A stretch of 64,000 bases of DNA from Falsiroseomonas stagni DSM 19981 (GCF_900114315.1 NZ_FOSQ01000002.1:620001-684000); one strand, 5' to 3'. Positions 36,558 through 46,163 are shown, numbered from the stretch's first letter. The notes: generated by a model from the letters alone, not told the origin. Numbers and translations are program-made.

Positions 36558-37355
36558 GTGGAGACGGTGACCTTCATCGCCTCCAAGGCGCTCTGGATGG
36601 TGCTGGCGCCGAACACGGCGGCGCTGCTGCTGGCGCTGCTGGGCCTGGCGCTGGTCTGGCGCGGCTGGCGCTTCGGTCGCTGGCCGCTTCTGCTCGGCCT
36701 CGGCTGGTATGCGCTGGTCTTCGCGACCCCCATCGCCGCCTGGCTGACCGTGCCGCTGGAAACCCGCTTCGCCCGCCCGGCGACGCTCCCCGGCCCCGTC
36801 ACCGGCATCGTCGTGATCGGCGGCGCGGTGGACCAGGAGATGACGGAGCGCCACGGCATCCCCGCCCTGAACGGCGCGGCGGAGCGCATGACGGAAGCCG
36901 TGGCCCTGGCCCGCCGCCACCCCGGCGCCCGCCTGCTCTTCGCCGGCGGATCGGCCTCCCTGATCCCGGGCGGACCGACGGAGGCCGATACCGCGCGGCT
37001 GCTCTTCACCGATCTCGGCGTGCCCGCGGACCGCCTGGAGTTCGAGAGCGAAAGCCGCAACACGCATGAGAATGCGGTGCTGTCCTTCCGCGTCGCGCAG
37101 CCGAAGCCCGGGGAGACCTGGCTGCTGGTCACCTCCGCCAGCCACATGCCGCGCGCCATGGGCGTGTTCCGCCAGGCCGGCTGGACCGTCACGCCCTGGC
37201 CGGTGAACTACACGACGATGGGGGGCTACGGCCTCGACTATTTCGGCCCCTTCCCGACGCGGCTGAACCAGGCGGAATGGGCGCTGCGGGAATATGTGGG
37301 GCTTCTCGCCTATCGGCTCATGGGCCGGACGGATTCGCTGTTCCCGGCGCCGTGA
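36558..37355 (+). CDS. YdcF/ElyC-family membrane protein (DUF218)
   Basis: 265 residues. Two N-terminal hydrophobic segments are followed by a DUF218 domain with VVIGGAVD, ESESRNTHENA and VTSASHMPRA motifs, as in ElyC, SanA and YdcF. ElyC affects undecaprenyl-phosphate-dependent envelope synthesis in Escherichia coli, so a place at the end of a polysaccharide operon makes sense. Start is GTG 36558, 4 nt after the upstream TAG. The enzymatic activity of the family is not established. Confidence 0.87.
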   Translation: METVTFIASKALWMVLAPNTAALLLALLGLALVWRGWRFGRWPLLLGLGWYALVFATPIAAWLTVPLETRFARPATLPGPVTGIVVIGGAVDQEMTERHGIPALNGAAERMTEAVALARRHPGARLLFAGGSASLIPGGPTEADTARLLFTDLGVPADRLEFESESRNTHENAVLSFRVAQPKPGETWLLVTSASHMPRAMGVFRQAGWTVTPWPVNYTTMGGYGLDYFGPFPTRLNQAEWALREYVGLLAYRLMGRTDSLFPAP

Positions 37356-37358
37356 GCG

Positions 37359-38003
37359 TCAATCGAGGACGCGCAATTCCTCGTAGGACAGCATGACGTG
37401 CTCCCGGAAGGGCGGGCGCGTCGCCAGCGCGTCGTAATAGCGGCGCAGCGCCGGGCGATCGCGCCGCGGGATGGCGATGTCGAAATAGCGGAACAGCACA
37501 TGGCCGAACTGGATGTCGGCCAGGGTGAAATCATCGCCAGCCAGGCAGGCACCCCGCGCCAACTGCGCCTCCGCGATGTCGAGGAAGGGGTCCAGCTTCG
37601 CCAGCGCCGCCTCGATCGCCGCGGGATCGCGGCGAGAGGGCGCGGTCCGCACCACGCGCCAGAAGATGGGCGCCGTGAAGCCGAGCGTGATGTTGATCTT
37701 CGCCCATTCCGCCCATTGGTCGATGCGCGCGCGGCCGGCACCCTCCGCCGGCCAGAAGGGGGCGGCCGCGTAGCGCCCGGCCAGGTAGCGGAGGATCGCG
37801 CCGGTCTCCCAGATCGGATCGCCATCCCCGTCGAGCAGCACGGGGACGGTGCCGTTCGGGTTCATCGCCCTGAAGGCAGGCGTGTCCGTCACGCCATGGA
37901 TGTGCCCGGCGTCGATCCGCCGATACGGCAGGCCGAGTTCGCCGATGCCCCACATCAGGGCCTGGACGTTGGAGGAGGTTCGGCGGCCCCAGACGGTCAG
38001 CAT
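37359..38003 (-). CDS. glutathione S-transferase family protein
   Basis: 214 residues. An N-terminal thioredoxin-like domain has WGRRTSSNVQ near the active site, NPNGTVPVLLD with the cis-Pro, and the WETGAILRYL glutathione-binding turn. A helical C-terminal domain with DDFTLADIQFGH follows. It is convergent with the YdcF-like gene (3 nt apart) and downstream of the GT39-like gene. The substrate is unknown. Confidence 0.9.
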   Translation of the reverse strand: MLTVWGRRTSSNVQALMWGIGELGLPYRRIDAGHIHGVTDTPAFRAMNPNGTVPVLLDGDGDPIWETGAILRYLAGRYAAAPFWPAEGAGRARIDQWAEWAKINITLGFTAPIFWRVVRTAPSRRDPAAIEAALAKLDPFLDIAEAQLARGACLAGDDFTLADIQFGHVLFRYFDIAIPRRDRPALRRYYDALATRPPFREHVMLSYEELRVLD

Positions 38004-38023
38004 CGGCGCCCCTCCCGGGCTGG

Positions 38024-39577
38024 CTATTTCGCCCGGTAGATTTCCACCGGCCCGCGATACTCCCCGACCGTCGCGAACAGCTCGTAGCCCTGATCCACCG
38101 CGGCCATGACCTGCGCCGCCGCGGCGGGGCGCATGGTGTGCATCCAGCCGCGGTCCACGACGATGACGCGCGGGCGGGACGCCAGGACGCGCACCAGCTC
38201 CGCCTCCGTGCTGGTATCCGACAGATCCTCGAACACCCCGGTCAGGTGCGCGGGGAAGGGGAAGCGGGTGGACAGGCGCGCGCCGGAGATGACGTAGACG
38301 CTCGGGTGGTAGTTCGCGATGAAGGCGTCGCCGCCCGGCCCCGCCGCCTCCGCCACCTTGGCCGAGACCAGGCGGACGGGATCGGGGTGCATCAGCCCCG
38401 GACCGCGTTCGAGCCGCCCGGTGGCCTCCACCAGCCAGGCCTGGGCGGCGATGACGCCAACCACCGCCATGAAGGCGATCCGCGCGCGTTCCGGCCGCGC
38501 CAGCGCCGCGGCGATCCACCAGGCCCCGATCGAGGCCAGCAGCGCCAGCGGCGGCAGCCACAGCAGGAAGTAGTGCGCGAAGAAGAAGCCCGGCCCCGCG
38601 ATGGCGGCCGAGGTGATGGCAAACCACATCACCGCCGCGCCGGTCAGCAGCACGACCGGCCCCGGCGCCCAGCGCGGCCGCCAGGCCAGCACCGCCACCA
38701 GCGCCGCGGCGAAGGCCAGGCCGAGTTGCAGCGCCGCCGCCCCGATCCGCCGCGCGGCCTCCGGTCCCTCGATCCGCTCCAGCGAATAGCGGAAGGGCGC
38801 CATCAGGGAGCCGTCGAGATACTGGTCCAGCCAGCCCTGCGTCCAATAGACGAAGCCCGCCAGGATGAAGGGGAAGGCGCAGAGCCCGGCATAGGCCAGC
38901 GCCATCAACGCCGCCCGCCGCCAGGGCAGCACGCCCCGCAGCAGCGCCGGCAGCACCAGGATAAGGAAGGCCAGCGACCCCTCCGGCACCACCACCTGCT
39001 TCACCACCAGCGCCGTGCCGATCAGCAGGCCCATGGCGATCAGCGGCGCCCAGCCCGGCGCGCGCGGCGCCGGCCCCACCGCCTGCGCGGCACCCCGGAT
39101 GGCCAGCGCCATGGTGGCGGCGACGAAGGGCGCGATCAGGATCTCGGTATTGGTGCAGAGCCCGCCCAGCAGCACCGACAGCGCCGCGTAGATGATGCCG
39201 GCGCCGGTCCCGATCCGGGGCGGCGCCCCCGCCGCCCGCGCCGCGCCATACAGGGCGCAGGCCGTGGCGGCGACGCAGATCATGCCCAGCAGCCGCGCCG
39301 CCTCGACGGACACGCCGAAGGCCAGGAAGGCCAGCGCGAACATCGCCGGCGCACCGATCGGGTGCATGTCCCAGGCGGCCACCAGCGGCCACCCCCCGTT
39401 CAGCCATTCCCGCGCCTGCACCAGGTACAGGCCCTCATCCGTATCCACCACGGCGGGGACGAAGCTGGTCAGGCGCAGCAGCACCGTCGCGACCAGGATG
39501 ACAAGGATCGCCACCGCGTCGCCCATCACGGGCGATCGGGTGCGAACGGGCGTCCGGAAACTCTGGCCGTCGGGCAT
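38024..39577 (-). CDS. GT39-like membrane glycosyltransferase
   Basis: 517 residues with many hydrophobic helices. The first periplasmic loop carries DTDEGLYLVQAREWLNGG, the acidic catalytic motif of the ArnT/PMT (GT-C) superfamily, followed by WDMHPIGAP. A soluble C-terminal domain of about 120 residues ends the protein. It would use a lipid-linked sugar at the outer face of the inner membrane. ATG 39577 is used; an internal ATG 17 codons later precedes the first helix directly. Confidence 0.8.
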   Translation of the reverse strand: MPDGQSFRTPVRTRSPVMGDAVAILVILVATVLLRLTSFVPAVVDTDEGLYLVQAREWLNGGWPLVAAWDMHPIGAPAMFALAFLAFGVSVEAARLLGMICVAATACALYGAARAAGAPPRIGTGAGIIYAALSVLLGGLCTNTEILIAPFVAATMALAIRGAAQAVGPAPRAPGWAPLIAMGLLIGTALVVKQVVVPEGSLAFLILVLPALLRGVLPWRRAALMALAYAGLCAFPFILAGFVYWTQGWLDQYLDGSLMAPFRYSLERIEGPEAARRIGAAALQLGLAFAAALVAVLAWRPRWAPGPVVLLTGAAVMWFAITSAAIAGPGFFFAHYFLLWLPPLALLASIGAWWIAAALARPERARIAFMAVVGVIAAQAWLVEATGRLERGPGLMHPDPVRLVSAKVAEAAGPGGDAFIANYHPSVYVISGARLSTRFPFPAHLTGVFEDLSDTSTEAELVRVLASRPRVIVVDRGWMHTMRPAAAAQVMAAVDQGYELFATVGEYRGPVEIYRAK

Positions 39578-39717
39578 GGGGCCTCACGCGGGCGTGAAAA
39601 CTCCGCCCGCTCAACCCATCCCAGAGGGCGCGGGCGGATGCAACCCCGCTTCCGTTCAACCGTCCCCCCGCCGCATGGCGCCGCGCGGGCGCCACTGCGG
39701 CAGGGGCAAGGCAGGAC

Positions 39718-40713
39718 TCAGTTCTCCGGCTGGAAGCCGCTGTCGCGCACGATCGGGCCATATTCCGCCCGTTCCCGCGCGATGAGGTCCCGGAACGCCG
39801 CCGGGCTGGCGGACACGGTCGGCAGGAATTCCAGCCGGTCCAGCGCCGCCACCAGGTCCGGCATCCGCGATGCCTGCACGATGGCGGCGTGCAGGCCGTT
39901 GACGATCGGCGCCGGGGTGTTCGCCGGCAGCAGCACGCCGAACCACTCATCCTTGGACAGGGCAGGATAGCCGAGTTCCAGGAAGGTCGGCACATCCGGG
40001 TAGCGCGGGTTCCGCTGCGGCGACGACACCGCCAGCATCCGCGCCCCCGTCCCATGCTGGGGGGAGACGTCGCCCAGCACGCCCACGAAGATCGGCAGCC
40101 GCCCGCCGATCAGGTCCTGCACCGCCGGCACCGCGCCGCGATAGGGCACATGCGTCACCGGCACGCCGATGGTCTTGCCGAAGGACACGCCGAGGAAATG
40201 TGGCGCCGACCCCGCGGCGGGGGACGCGAAGGGCACCTCCCCCCGCTGCGCCTTCATCCAGGTGACCAGCTCCGCCAGCGTCTTCGCGGGATGGTTGGCC
40301 GGCACCGCCAGGGCGAAGGGGAAGGAGCAGACGGTGGAGACGGGGATCAGGTCCGTCAGCGCGTCGTACCGCACCTCCCGCGGGAAGACGTGCGGCTGCA
40401 GGGTCAGCATGGAAGCCGGCGTCTGCAGGAAGACCGTGCCATCGGGCTCGGCGGCCTTCACCGCCTCCACCGCGATGCGGCCCGCCGCGCCGACGCGCCC
40501 GTCCACGATGACGGTGGGCGCGTAGAGGCCACGCAGCTTTTCCGCATAGAGCCGCGCCACGATGTCGGAGGACCCGCCGGGCGGGAAGCCGACGATCAGC
40601 CGCGCCGGGCGGCTGATGGCCTCGGCCCGCGCCTGGCCGGTGAAGGCGGCCCCGGTGAGGGCCGGCAGCGCAAGCGCGCCAAGCACGGCACGCCGCTTGA
40701 GCATGAGGGTCAT
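39718..40713 (-). CDS. Bug-family tripartite tricarboxylate transporter receptor
   Basis: 331 residues. A twin-arginine-like signal (LKRRAVLGALALPAL) is cut after the ARA of GQARAEA. The mature protein has the Bug fold, with VGFPPGGSSDIVARL as the ligand-binding loop and THVPYRGAVPAVQDL. Bug receptors bind carboxylates in the periplasm for TctAB-type permeases, which are not encoded nearby. AAGGAACC precedes the ATG. It is divergent from a second Bug gene, with a MarR-type palindrome between. Confidence 0.93.
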   Translation of the reverse strand: MTLMLKRRAVLGALALPALTGAAFTGQARAEAISRPARLIVGFPPGGSSDIVARLYAEKLRGLYAPTVIVDGRVGAAGRIAVEAVKAAEPDGTVFLQTPASMLTLQPHVFPREVRYDALTDLIPVSTVCSFPFALAVPANHPAKTLAELVTWMKAQRGEVPFASPAAGSAPHFLGVSFGKTIGVPVTHVPYRGAVPAVQDLIGGRLPIFVGVLGDVSPQHGTGARMLAVSSPQRNPRYPDVPTFLELGYPALSKDEWFGVLLPANTPAPIVNGLHAAIVQASRMPDLVAALDRLEFLPTVSASPAAFRDLIARERAEYGPIVRDSGFQPEN

Positions 40714-40783
40714 GGAGGTTCCTTCCCTGTCCTTGCGCGAAACCGCCGCGCCACCGCGCCACGTTCCGGCTTGAATGCAACCA

Positions 40784-40796
40784 TTATGCGCCATAA
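40784..40796. promoter_or_regulatory. MarR-type operator 1, TTATG-CGC-CATAA
   Basis: A perfect 5+5 palindrome between the two divergent Bug genes, 71 nt from one start and 50 nt from the other. It lies between a possible -35 TTGAAT (40771) and -10 TAAGTT (40794) of the plus-strand gene. It matches the two palindromes near the MarR and hydratase genes, so it is likely bound by the MarR protein at 45610. Confidence 0.75.
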
Positions 40797-40846
40797 GTTT
40801 ACCACTAAAGCAAGGTGCATCGGCACCCCTGGGGAGAATACGGACC

Positions 40847-41839
40847 ATGAGCGTATCCATCAGCCGCCGCCTCGCGCTGTCCGCGCTGGCGACACCCGCC
40901 CTCGCCCCCGCCTTCATCGCCACAGGCGCCCGCGCCCAGGCGGTCAGCCGCCCCGCCCGCGTCCTGGTCGGCTTCGCAGCCGGCGGGCCCACGGACCTGG
41001 TCGCCCGCATCTATGCCGAGCGCCTCCGCGGCGCCTATGCCCCCTCCGCGCTGGTGGACAACCGACCCGGTGCCTCCGGCCGCCTGGCCGTCGATGCGAC
41101 CCGGGCGGCGGACCCCGATGGTACGACGCTGCTCGTCACCCCCGCCAGCGTCATGACGCTGCAGCCCCACATCTTCCCGCGGGAGGTGCGGTACGACGCG
41201 CTGACGGATTTCGTCCCCGTCTGCACGCTGTGCGACTTCGCCTTCGCCGTGGCCGTGCCCGCCAGCCACCCCGCGCGGACCCTGGCCGACCTCACCACAT
41301 GGCTGCGGGCCCAGCCGGCGGAGGTGCCCTATGGCTCCCCGGGCGCCGGGTCCGGCCCGCATTTCGTGGGCGACATGATCGGCCGCGCGGTCGGTGCGCG
41401 CCTGACCCATGTGCCCTATCGCGGCGCCGCGCCGGCGGTGCAGGACGCGCTGGCGGCACGCATCCCCCTGGTGGTGGCGGTGGTGTCGGATCTGTTGCCG
41501 CATCACGGCCAGGGCGTGCGCATCCTCGCGATCTCCTCGCGCGAACGCCTGCCCCGCCTGCCGGATGTGCCCACCCTGGCCGAAGCGGGCTACCCCGCCC
41601 TGACCATCAGCGAATGGATGGGCCTCTTCGCCCCCGCCCGCACCCCGGCGCCGGTCATCGCCGCGCTGCACCAGGCCATCCAGGCCGCGGTGCGGACGGA
41701 GGAGGTGCGCCAGGTCCTGGACCGGCTGGAATTCCAGCCGACGGTCCAGGGGCCGGAGGAATTCGCCGCCCGCATCCGCCACGACCGCGACCTCTGGGGC
41801 CCCGTGGTGCGGGCGAGCGGCTTCCAGCCGGAAACCTGA
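40847..41839 (+). CDS. Bug-family tripartite tricarboxylate transporter receptor
   Basis: 330 residues, a paralogue of the divergent Bug protein: both end in a SGFQPE tail and share FPREVRYDALTD. The signal peptide begins SISRRLALSAL and ends near ARAQA. The ligand loop is VGFAAGGPTDLVARI. It likely captures the aromatic or phenylpropanoid acid handled by the nearby CoA ligase. GGGGAG lies about 10 nt before ATG 40847. Confidence 0.93.
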   Translation: MSVSISRRLALSALATPALAPAFIATGARAQAVSRPARVLVGFAAGGPTDLVARIYAERLRGAYAPSALVDNRPGASGRLAVDATRAADPDGTTLLVTPASVMTLQPHIFPREVRYDALTDFVPVCTLCDFAFAVAVPASHPARTLADLTTWLRAQPAEVPYGSPGAGSGPHFVGDMIGRAVGARLTHVPYRGAAPAVQDALAARIPLVVAVVSDLLPHHGQGVRILAISSRERLPRLPDVPTLAEAGYPALTISEWMGLFAPARTPAPVIAALHQAIQAAVRTEEVRQVLDRLEFQPTVQGPEEFAARIRHDRDLWGPVVRASGFQPET

Positions 41840-41844
41840 TCCAT

Positions 41845-41978
41845 GGCACGAAGGCTACGCCTTCGTGCCCCTCGGACGCCGGGCGCCGCGCATCCGCGCG
41901 GCTTGGCTTCGCCGCATTGGCGGCGGCGGCCGCTCGGCCCTTCGGGCCGCATACCGCACCTGTTCCCCGCAGGTGCGG
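41845..41978. terminator. cluster of hairpins between convergent genes
   Basis: Three perfect inverted repeats occupy the 143-bp gap between the Bug gene and the thioesterase gene: 41845-41869 (11-bp arms GGCACGAAGGC/GCCTTCGTGCC), 41935-41949 (CGGCCC/GGGCCG), and 41954-41978 (CCGCACCTG/CAGGTGCGG). None has a long T-run, so Rho-assisted or bidirectional termination is the likely role. Confidence 0.55.
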
Positions 41979-41982
41979 CGTG

Positions 41983-42411
41983 TCAGGCCCCGAACGCCGC
42001 CACGACCTCCGCCGGGATCGGCGCCGCCTTGATCCCCTTCGGATTGTTCGGGTCCCGAGCCACCCAGACGCGGGTCTCGAACCCCTCGACGCCGAGCGCG
42101 CCATCGGCCTTCAGCAGGCGGTGCTCCACATCGAAGGAGGACCGGCGGAAGGCCGTGATGCGGCTTTCCACCACCACCTCATCCCCATAGGCCGAGGGCA
42201 CGGAGAATTTGCCCCGCGTATCGACCATGGGGATGCCGACGATGCCGAACTTCTCCGTCCACTGGATCTTCGGCATCCCGAGCGCCGCCTGGAACAGCGC
42301 CGCGGTGCAGGCATCGAAGATCGCGAAGTAGCGGGGATAGAAGACGATGCCCGCGGGGTCGCAATCCCCCCATTCGATCGTCACGGGACGGCGATTCACG
42401 AGGCTGGTCAC
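41983..42411 (-). CDS. 4-hydroxybenzoyl-CoA thioesterase-like hotdog protein
   Basis: 142 residues. The signature EWGDCDPAGIVFYPRYF contains the catalytic Asp of the 4-hydroxybenzoyl-CoA thioesterase (4HBT) family. It would release the aromatic acid from the shortened CoA ester made by the adjacent thiolase. It overlaps the thiolase start by 4 nt, in one operon with thiolase and ligase. Confidence 0.88.
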   Translation of the reverse strand: MTSLVNRRPVTIEWGDCDPAGIVFYPRYFAIFDACTAALFQAALGMPKIQWTEKFGIVGIPMVDTRGKFSVPSAYGDEVVVESRITAFRRSSFDVEHRLLKADGALGVEGFETRVWVARDPNNPKGIKAAPIPAEVVAAFGA

Positions 42412-43637
42412 GACGCCACCTCGATCAGCAGCGCGATCCCCTGCCCGCCGCCGATGCAGGCCGAGGCGATGCCATACCGCCCGCCGCGCCGCTTCAGCGC
42501 CCGCGCGCAGGTCACGGCCAGGCGGATGCCCGTGGCCGCCAGCGGATGCCCGATGGCAATCGCGCCACCATTCGCGTTCAGCTTCGCCTCATCCAGGCCG
42601 AGTTCGCGGGAACACGCCATCACCTGCGCGCCGAAAGCCTCGTTGATCTCGATCAGGTCGATCTGGTCGAGCGTCAGGCCCGTGCGCGCCAGCAGCGCCC
42701 GGATCGCCGGCACCGGCCCGATGCCCATGATCGCCGGCGGGCAGCCGACGGCGGCGGAGGCGACGAGCCGCGCCAGCGGCGCGCGCCCTTTCGCGAAGGC
42801 CCCGCTGCACACCAGCGCCGCCGCCGCGCCATCGACGACGGCGGAGGAATTGCCGCCGGTCTGCACGCCCCCGAAGGCCGGCCTGATTTTCGCGAGTGTC
42901 TCCACCGGAGACGGCCTCGGGTGCGTGTCGGCATCGACGGACGGCGTCCGGCGGGACAGCGCGATCCCCCGATCCGCCAGCCCCTCGCGGGAGAAGGTCT
43001 CGCTCGTCACCGGCACGACCTCATCCGCGAAGAAGCCAGCCTCCCGCGCCGCCAGCGCGCGGTCGAAGCTGCGCGCCGCGAAGGCATCGACCTCCGCGCG
43101 CGAGATCCCGTGGCGCTTCGCCAGTTCCTCCGCCGTGCCACCCATGCTCAGCCCGCAGGCGGGGTCCAGCAGCGCCTCCCACAGGAAATCCTTGAACTCC
43201 ACCGGCGCGCCGAGCGTGAAGCCGTTGCGATGCGTGTAGGCCGCGATGGGGTTGCGGCTCATGCTCTCCGCGCCCACGCACAACGAAACGCCCGCCCCCT
43301 GGCGCTCCACGGCATTGGCGCCCTGCGCCAGCGCCTCGATCCCCGTGCCGCAGACCCGCTGCACGAGCAGCGCGGGCACGTCTTCCCGCACCCCGGCATA
43401 GAGGCCGACATGGCGCGGCAGCATGTAGGCATCGTAGCTCGCCTGCGCGACCGATCCCGCGACGACATGCCCGATCTCGGCGGCATCGATCCCCGCCTTG
43501 CCGATGGCGGCGCGCGCCGCCTTGATGCCGAGGTCGATGGGCGAGACCAGGCCGAGCGGCCCGGCCAGGTCGGCAAAGGGCGTCCGCGCGCCGGCCAGCA
43601 GCCAGGCGTCCTGCCATTCGTTGATCAGCGCGGTCAT
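42408..43637 (-). CDS. thiolase (acetyl-CoA acyltransferase)
   Basis: 409 residues. The nucleophilic Cys is in QRVCGTGIEA, the His in AIGHPLAATG, and the second Cys in SACIGGGQG. It cleaves 3-ketoacyl-CoA with CoA to acetyl-CoA and a shortened acyl-CoA. Overlaps of 4 nt with both neighbours point to a ligase-thiolase-thioesterase operon for beta-oxidative side-chain removal. Confidence 0.93.
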   Translation of the reverse strand: MTALINEWQDAWLLAGARTPFADLAGPLGLVSPIDLGIKAARAAIGKAGIDAAEIGHVVAGSVAQASYDAYMLPRHVGLYAGVREDVPALLVQRVCGTGIEALAQGANAVERQGAGVSLCVGAESMSRNPIAAYTHRNGFTLGAPVEFKDFLWEALLDPACGLSMGGTAEELAKRHGISRAEVDAFAARSFDRALAAREAGFFADEVVPVTSETFSREGLADRGIALSRRTPSVDADTHPRPSPVETLAKIRPAFGGVQTGGNSSAVVDGAAAALVCSGAFAKGRAPLARLVASAAVGCPPAIMGIGPVPAIRALLARTGLTLDQIDLIEINEAFGAQVMACSRELGLDEAKLNANGGAIAIGHPLAATGIRLAVTCARALKRRGGRYGIASACIGGGQGIALLIEVAS

Positions 43638-45505
43638 GACAGCTCCGGGGTGATAATGACGAGGGAGGAAGGCGGATCGGCGTAGAGGTCCTCCACCAGC
43701 GCGGCGCGGGCCGCCAGCACGGCGCGCTGGTTGATGGAGCCCTTGTCCGTGATCTCACCGGCATCGAGCGAGAGCGGCGAGGTCAGCAGCACCGCCCGCG
43801 CGACGCGCTGGGACGAACCCGTGGCCTTGGCGCCCAGCGCCGCCAGCTTGTCCGCCAGCGCGGCGCGCAGCGCGGGATGCGTGGCGGCGTCCTCCCCCTT
43901 CGGCACCAGCGTCGCCACGGCTTCCGCCTCCGGCAGCAGGATGGCGCAGAGGAAATCCCGGTCCACGCCGGCGATCACGGCATCCTTCACATACGGCGCC
44001 AACGCCGCCACCAGCTTCTCCCGCAGCGGGCCGACGCTGACCCAGGTGCCGGTCGCCATCTTGAAGTCTTCGGTGATGCGGCCATCGAAGCGGAAGCCCT
44101 TGTGCAGGTCGTCGCGGTCGATCGGCGCCAGCGCATCGCCGAAGCAGTAATAGCCTTCCTCGTCGAAGGCCTTGGCCGTGGCTTCCGGGTTCCGCCAGTA
44201 GCCCGGGGTGATGGACGGCCCCTTCACCCGCGCCTCCATCTTCCCCGCGACGGGCGCCAGCTTCAGCGACAGCCCCGGCACCGGCAGGCCGACGACACCG
44301 GAGGCGCTGTGCTCCTCCCGCACGCAGATGGCGAAAGGCGCGGTTTCCGTAGCGCCGAGGCCGGTGATCATCGGGATGGTGTGCCCGCGCTCCGCCAGCG
44401 CCAGCTTGTCCAGCTCGTTCCAGATGTGCTGCGGCAGGCCGGCCGCGGAGTAGAACATCATGTGCAGCTTGCTGAAGAAGATGCGGCGCAGGGCCGCGTC
44501 CTCCTTCAGATGGTGCACCAGCTCCTCGAAGCCGCGGGGGACGTTGAAATGGATGCTGGTCGCGATCTCCCGCAGGTTGCGCAGCGATTCGCCGTAGCCG
44601 CCCGGCACCGGGCGACCATCATCCATGTACATCGTGCCGCCATTGTAGAGACAGATGCCGATATTGTGGTTGCCGCCGAAGGTGTGGTGCCAGGGCAGCC
44701 AATCCAGCAGCACCGGCGGTTCCTCCCCCATGAAGGGGAAGGCTTCCAGCAGCATCTGCTGGTTGGAACAGATCATGCGCTGCGTGTTCACCACGCCCTT
44801 GGGCAGCCCGGTGCTGCCCGAGGTGAACAGGATTTTCGCGGGCGCATCGGGATCGACCGCGGCGGCCGCTTCATCCACCGCGCGGCCAGGCACCGTCGCC
44901 AGCAATTCGTCCATGGTCGTCGCCGCGCGCCCGGCAGGCGGGTTGGCGGAGACGAGCAGTTCCACATCCGCCGCCACCACAGCCGCGATGGCATCGCCGA
45001 AGCGCGCGCCGTCATTCGCGAAAACCATTCCCGGCGTCAGCAGCGCCAGGCAGTGGCGCAATTTCTGAAAATCCTTCGCCAGCAGCGCGTAGGAGGGGGA
45101 GACGGGCGCGACCGGCACGCCGACATGCAGCGCGGCCAGCGTCAGCACCGCCTGGTCCAGGCAATTGCCGGACAGGAATACCAGCGGCCGCTCGGCGGAA
45201 AGCCCGCGATCCAGCAGCGACTGCCCCACCGCCCGCACCTTCGCCAGCATCTCGCCATAGGTGATGCGCTGCCAGTCGCCGCCCGGCTGCCCCTTGGGCG
45301 CGGGCCGTCGCTTGGCGATCAGCGTGCGGTCGGGCGCCAGCGCGGCGTGGTGTTCCAGCCGCTCCGTCAACCGGTGGGGATAGGGGCCGAGTTGCGGCAC
45401 CGGCGTGACCAGCAGCGCGCCATCGGCACGCGGCTCGAACCGCACGGGGGCGGCACCAAGGCGGCGGCGTTCGGGCGCATCGCGCAGGGCATCAGGGGGG
45501 GACAT
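43634..45505 (-). CDS. fcs: feruloyl-CoA synthase-type acyl-CoA ligase
   Basis: 623 residues of the ANL superfamily. The P-loop FTSGSTGLPKGV, GLGATETAP, the FGDAL hinge-side Asp and the core FKMATGTWV are present. Overall layout, including LPQHIWNELDKLA, matches feruloyl-CoA synthases, which activate hydroxycinnamates with ATP and CoA. GGAGGAGAGA stands directly upstream of ATG 45505. A MarR palindrome lies 38 nt upstream. Exact substrate (ferulate, p-coumarate or a related arylpropanoid) is inferred. Confidence 0.87.
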   Translation of the reverse strand: MSPPDALRDAPERRRLGAAPVRFEPRADGALLVTPVPQLGPYPHRLTERLEHHAALAPDRTLIAKRRPAPKGQPGGDWQRITYGEMLAKVRAVGQSLLDRGLSAERPLVFLSGNCLDQAVLTLAALHVGVPVAPVSPSYALLAKDFQKLRHCLALLTPGMVFANDGARFGDAIAAVVAADVELLVSANPPAGRAATTMDELLATVPGRAVDEAAAAVDPDAPAKILFTSGSTGLPKGVVNTQRMICSNQQMLLEAFPFMGEEPPVLLDWLPWHHTFGGNHNIGICLYNGGTMYMDDGRPVPGGYGESLRNLREIATSIHFNVPRGFEELVHHLKEDAALRRIFFSKLHMMFYSAAGLPQHIWNELDKLALAERGHTIPMITGLGATETAPFAICVREEHSASGVVGLPVPGLSLKLAPVAGKMEARVKGPSITPGYWRNPEATAKAFDEEGYYCFGDALAPIDRDDLHKGFRFDGRITEDFKMATGTWVSVGPLREKLVAALAPYVKDAVIAGVDRDFLCAILLPEAEAVATLVPKGEDAATHPALRAALADKLAALGAKATGSSQRVARAVLLTSPLSLDAGEITDKGSINQRAVLAARAALVEDLYADPPSSLVIITPELS

Positions 45506-45542
45506 TCTCTCCTCCGGCGCCGTCGGACGGCGTCACGAATTG

Positions 45543-45555
45543 TTATGACGCATAA
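45543..45555. promoter_or_regulatory. MarR-type operator 2, TTATG-ACG-CATAA
   Basis: A perfect palindrome between the divergent ligase and MarR genes, in the usual place for autoregulation and control of the catabolic operon. It has the same half-sites as operators 1 and 3. Confidence 0.78.
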
Positions 45556-45609
45556 TAGTGTGATCGAGGGCTGCTTCCAAGGCCCCCCTTTTACGGAGAC
45601 GGCCACAAC

Positions 45610-46095
45610 GTGTATCCCACTGCCATGCCCAAGCCCCGCCGCCAGGCCAGCGCGGCCGCGCCCGCCGAGGCGCCCGACCTCTCTCCGCTCGACAGCAAGC
45701 TCGGCTTCCGCCTGCGGCTGGCGCAGCAGACTGCCTTCGATACCTTCCACCGCACCATGTCGCCGCTGGGGCTGACACCCGGGCGGCTGGCCGTGCTGCT
45801 GATGCTGGAAGCGAACCCTTCCATCCGCCAGGGTGTGCTGGCGGAAGCGCTGCGCATCAAGCCCTCCAACCTCACGGTCCTGCTGGCGTCGCTGGAGGAG
45901 GAGGGCCTGCTGAAGCGGGCGGAGGAGGAAGGCAACCGCCGCGCCAATACGCTGCAGATCACCCAGGCCGGCCGCGCGCTGCTGAAGCGCGGCAAGGTCG
46001 GAGAGGCCGAGGTGGAACGCCAATTGGCCGAGGGCATGACCCCCGAGGAACACGCCACGCTCATCACCGCCCTCCGGCTGCTGGCGCGCGGCTGA
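45610..46095 (+). CDS. MarR-family regulator of the CoA-dependent catabolic genes
   Basis: 161 residues, with a winged helix in which RQGVLAEALRIKPSNLTVLL is the helix-turn-helix and RRANTLQITQAG the wing. Start is GTG 45610, with CGGAG 11 nt upstream; ATG 45625 is an alternative. MarR repressors of hydroxycinnamate pathways are usually released by the CoA thioester. Three identical-half-site palindromes at 40784, 45543 and 46192 flank exactly the genes of this pathway, so I assign them to this protein. Confidence 0.9.
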   Translation: MYPTAMPKPRRQASAAAPAEAPDLSPLDSKLGFRLRLAQQTAFDTFHRTMSPLGLTPGRLAVLLMLEANPSIRQGVLAEALRIKPSNLTVLLASLEEEGLLKRAEEEGNRRANTLQITQAGRALLKRGKVGEAEVERQLAEGMTPEEHATLITALRLLARG

Positions 46096-46163
46096 AAAGC
46101 CCCCACGCACCACAAGCCCTCTCCCCCTGAGGGGCAAGAGGGTCGGGTGGGGGCGGCCAGGTC

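Noticed and set aside
39584-39597. Inverted repeat TCACGC-GG-GCGTGA upstream of the GT39-like gene as an operator.
   Set aside because: Its 6-bp arms are GC-rich and it occurs once; nothing separates it from chance.
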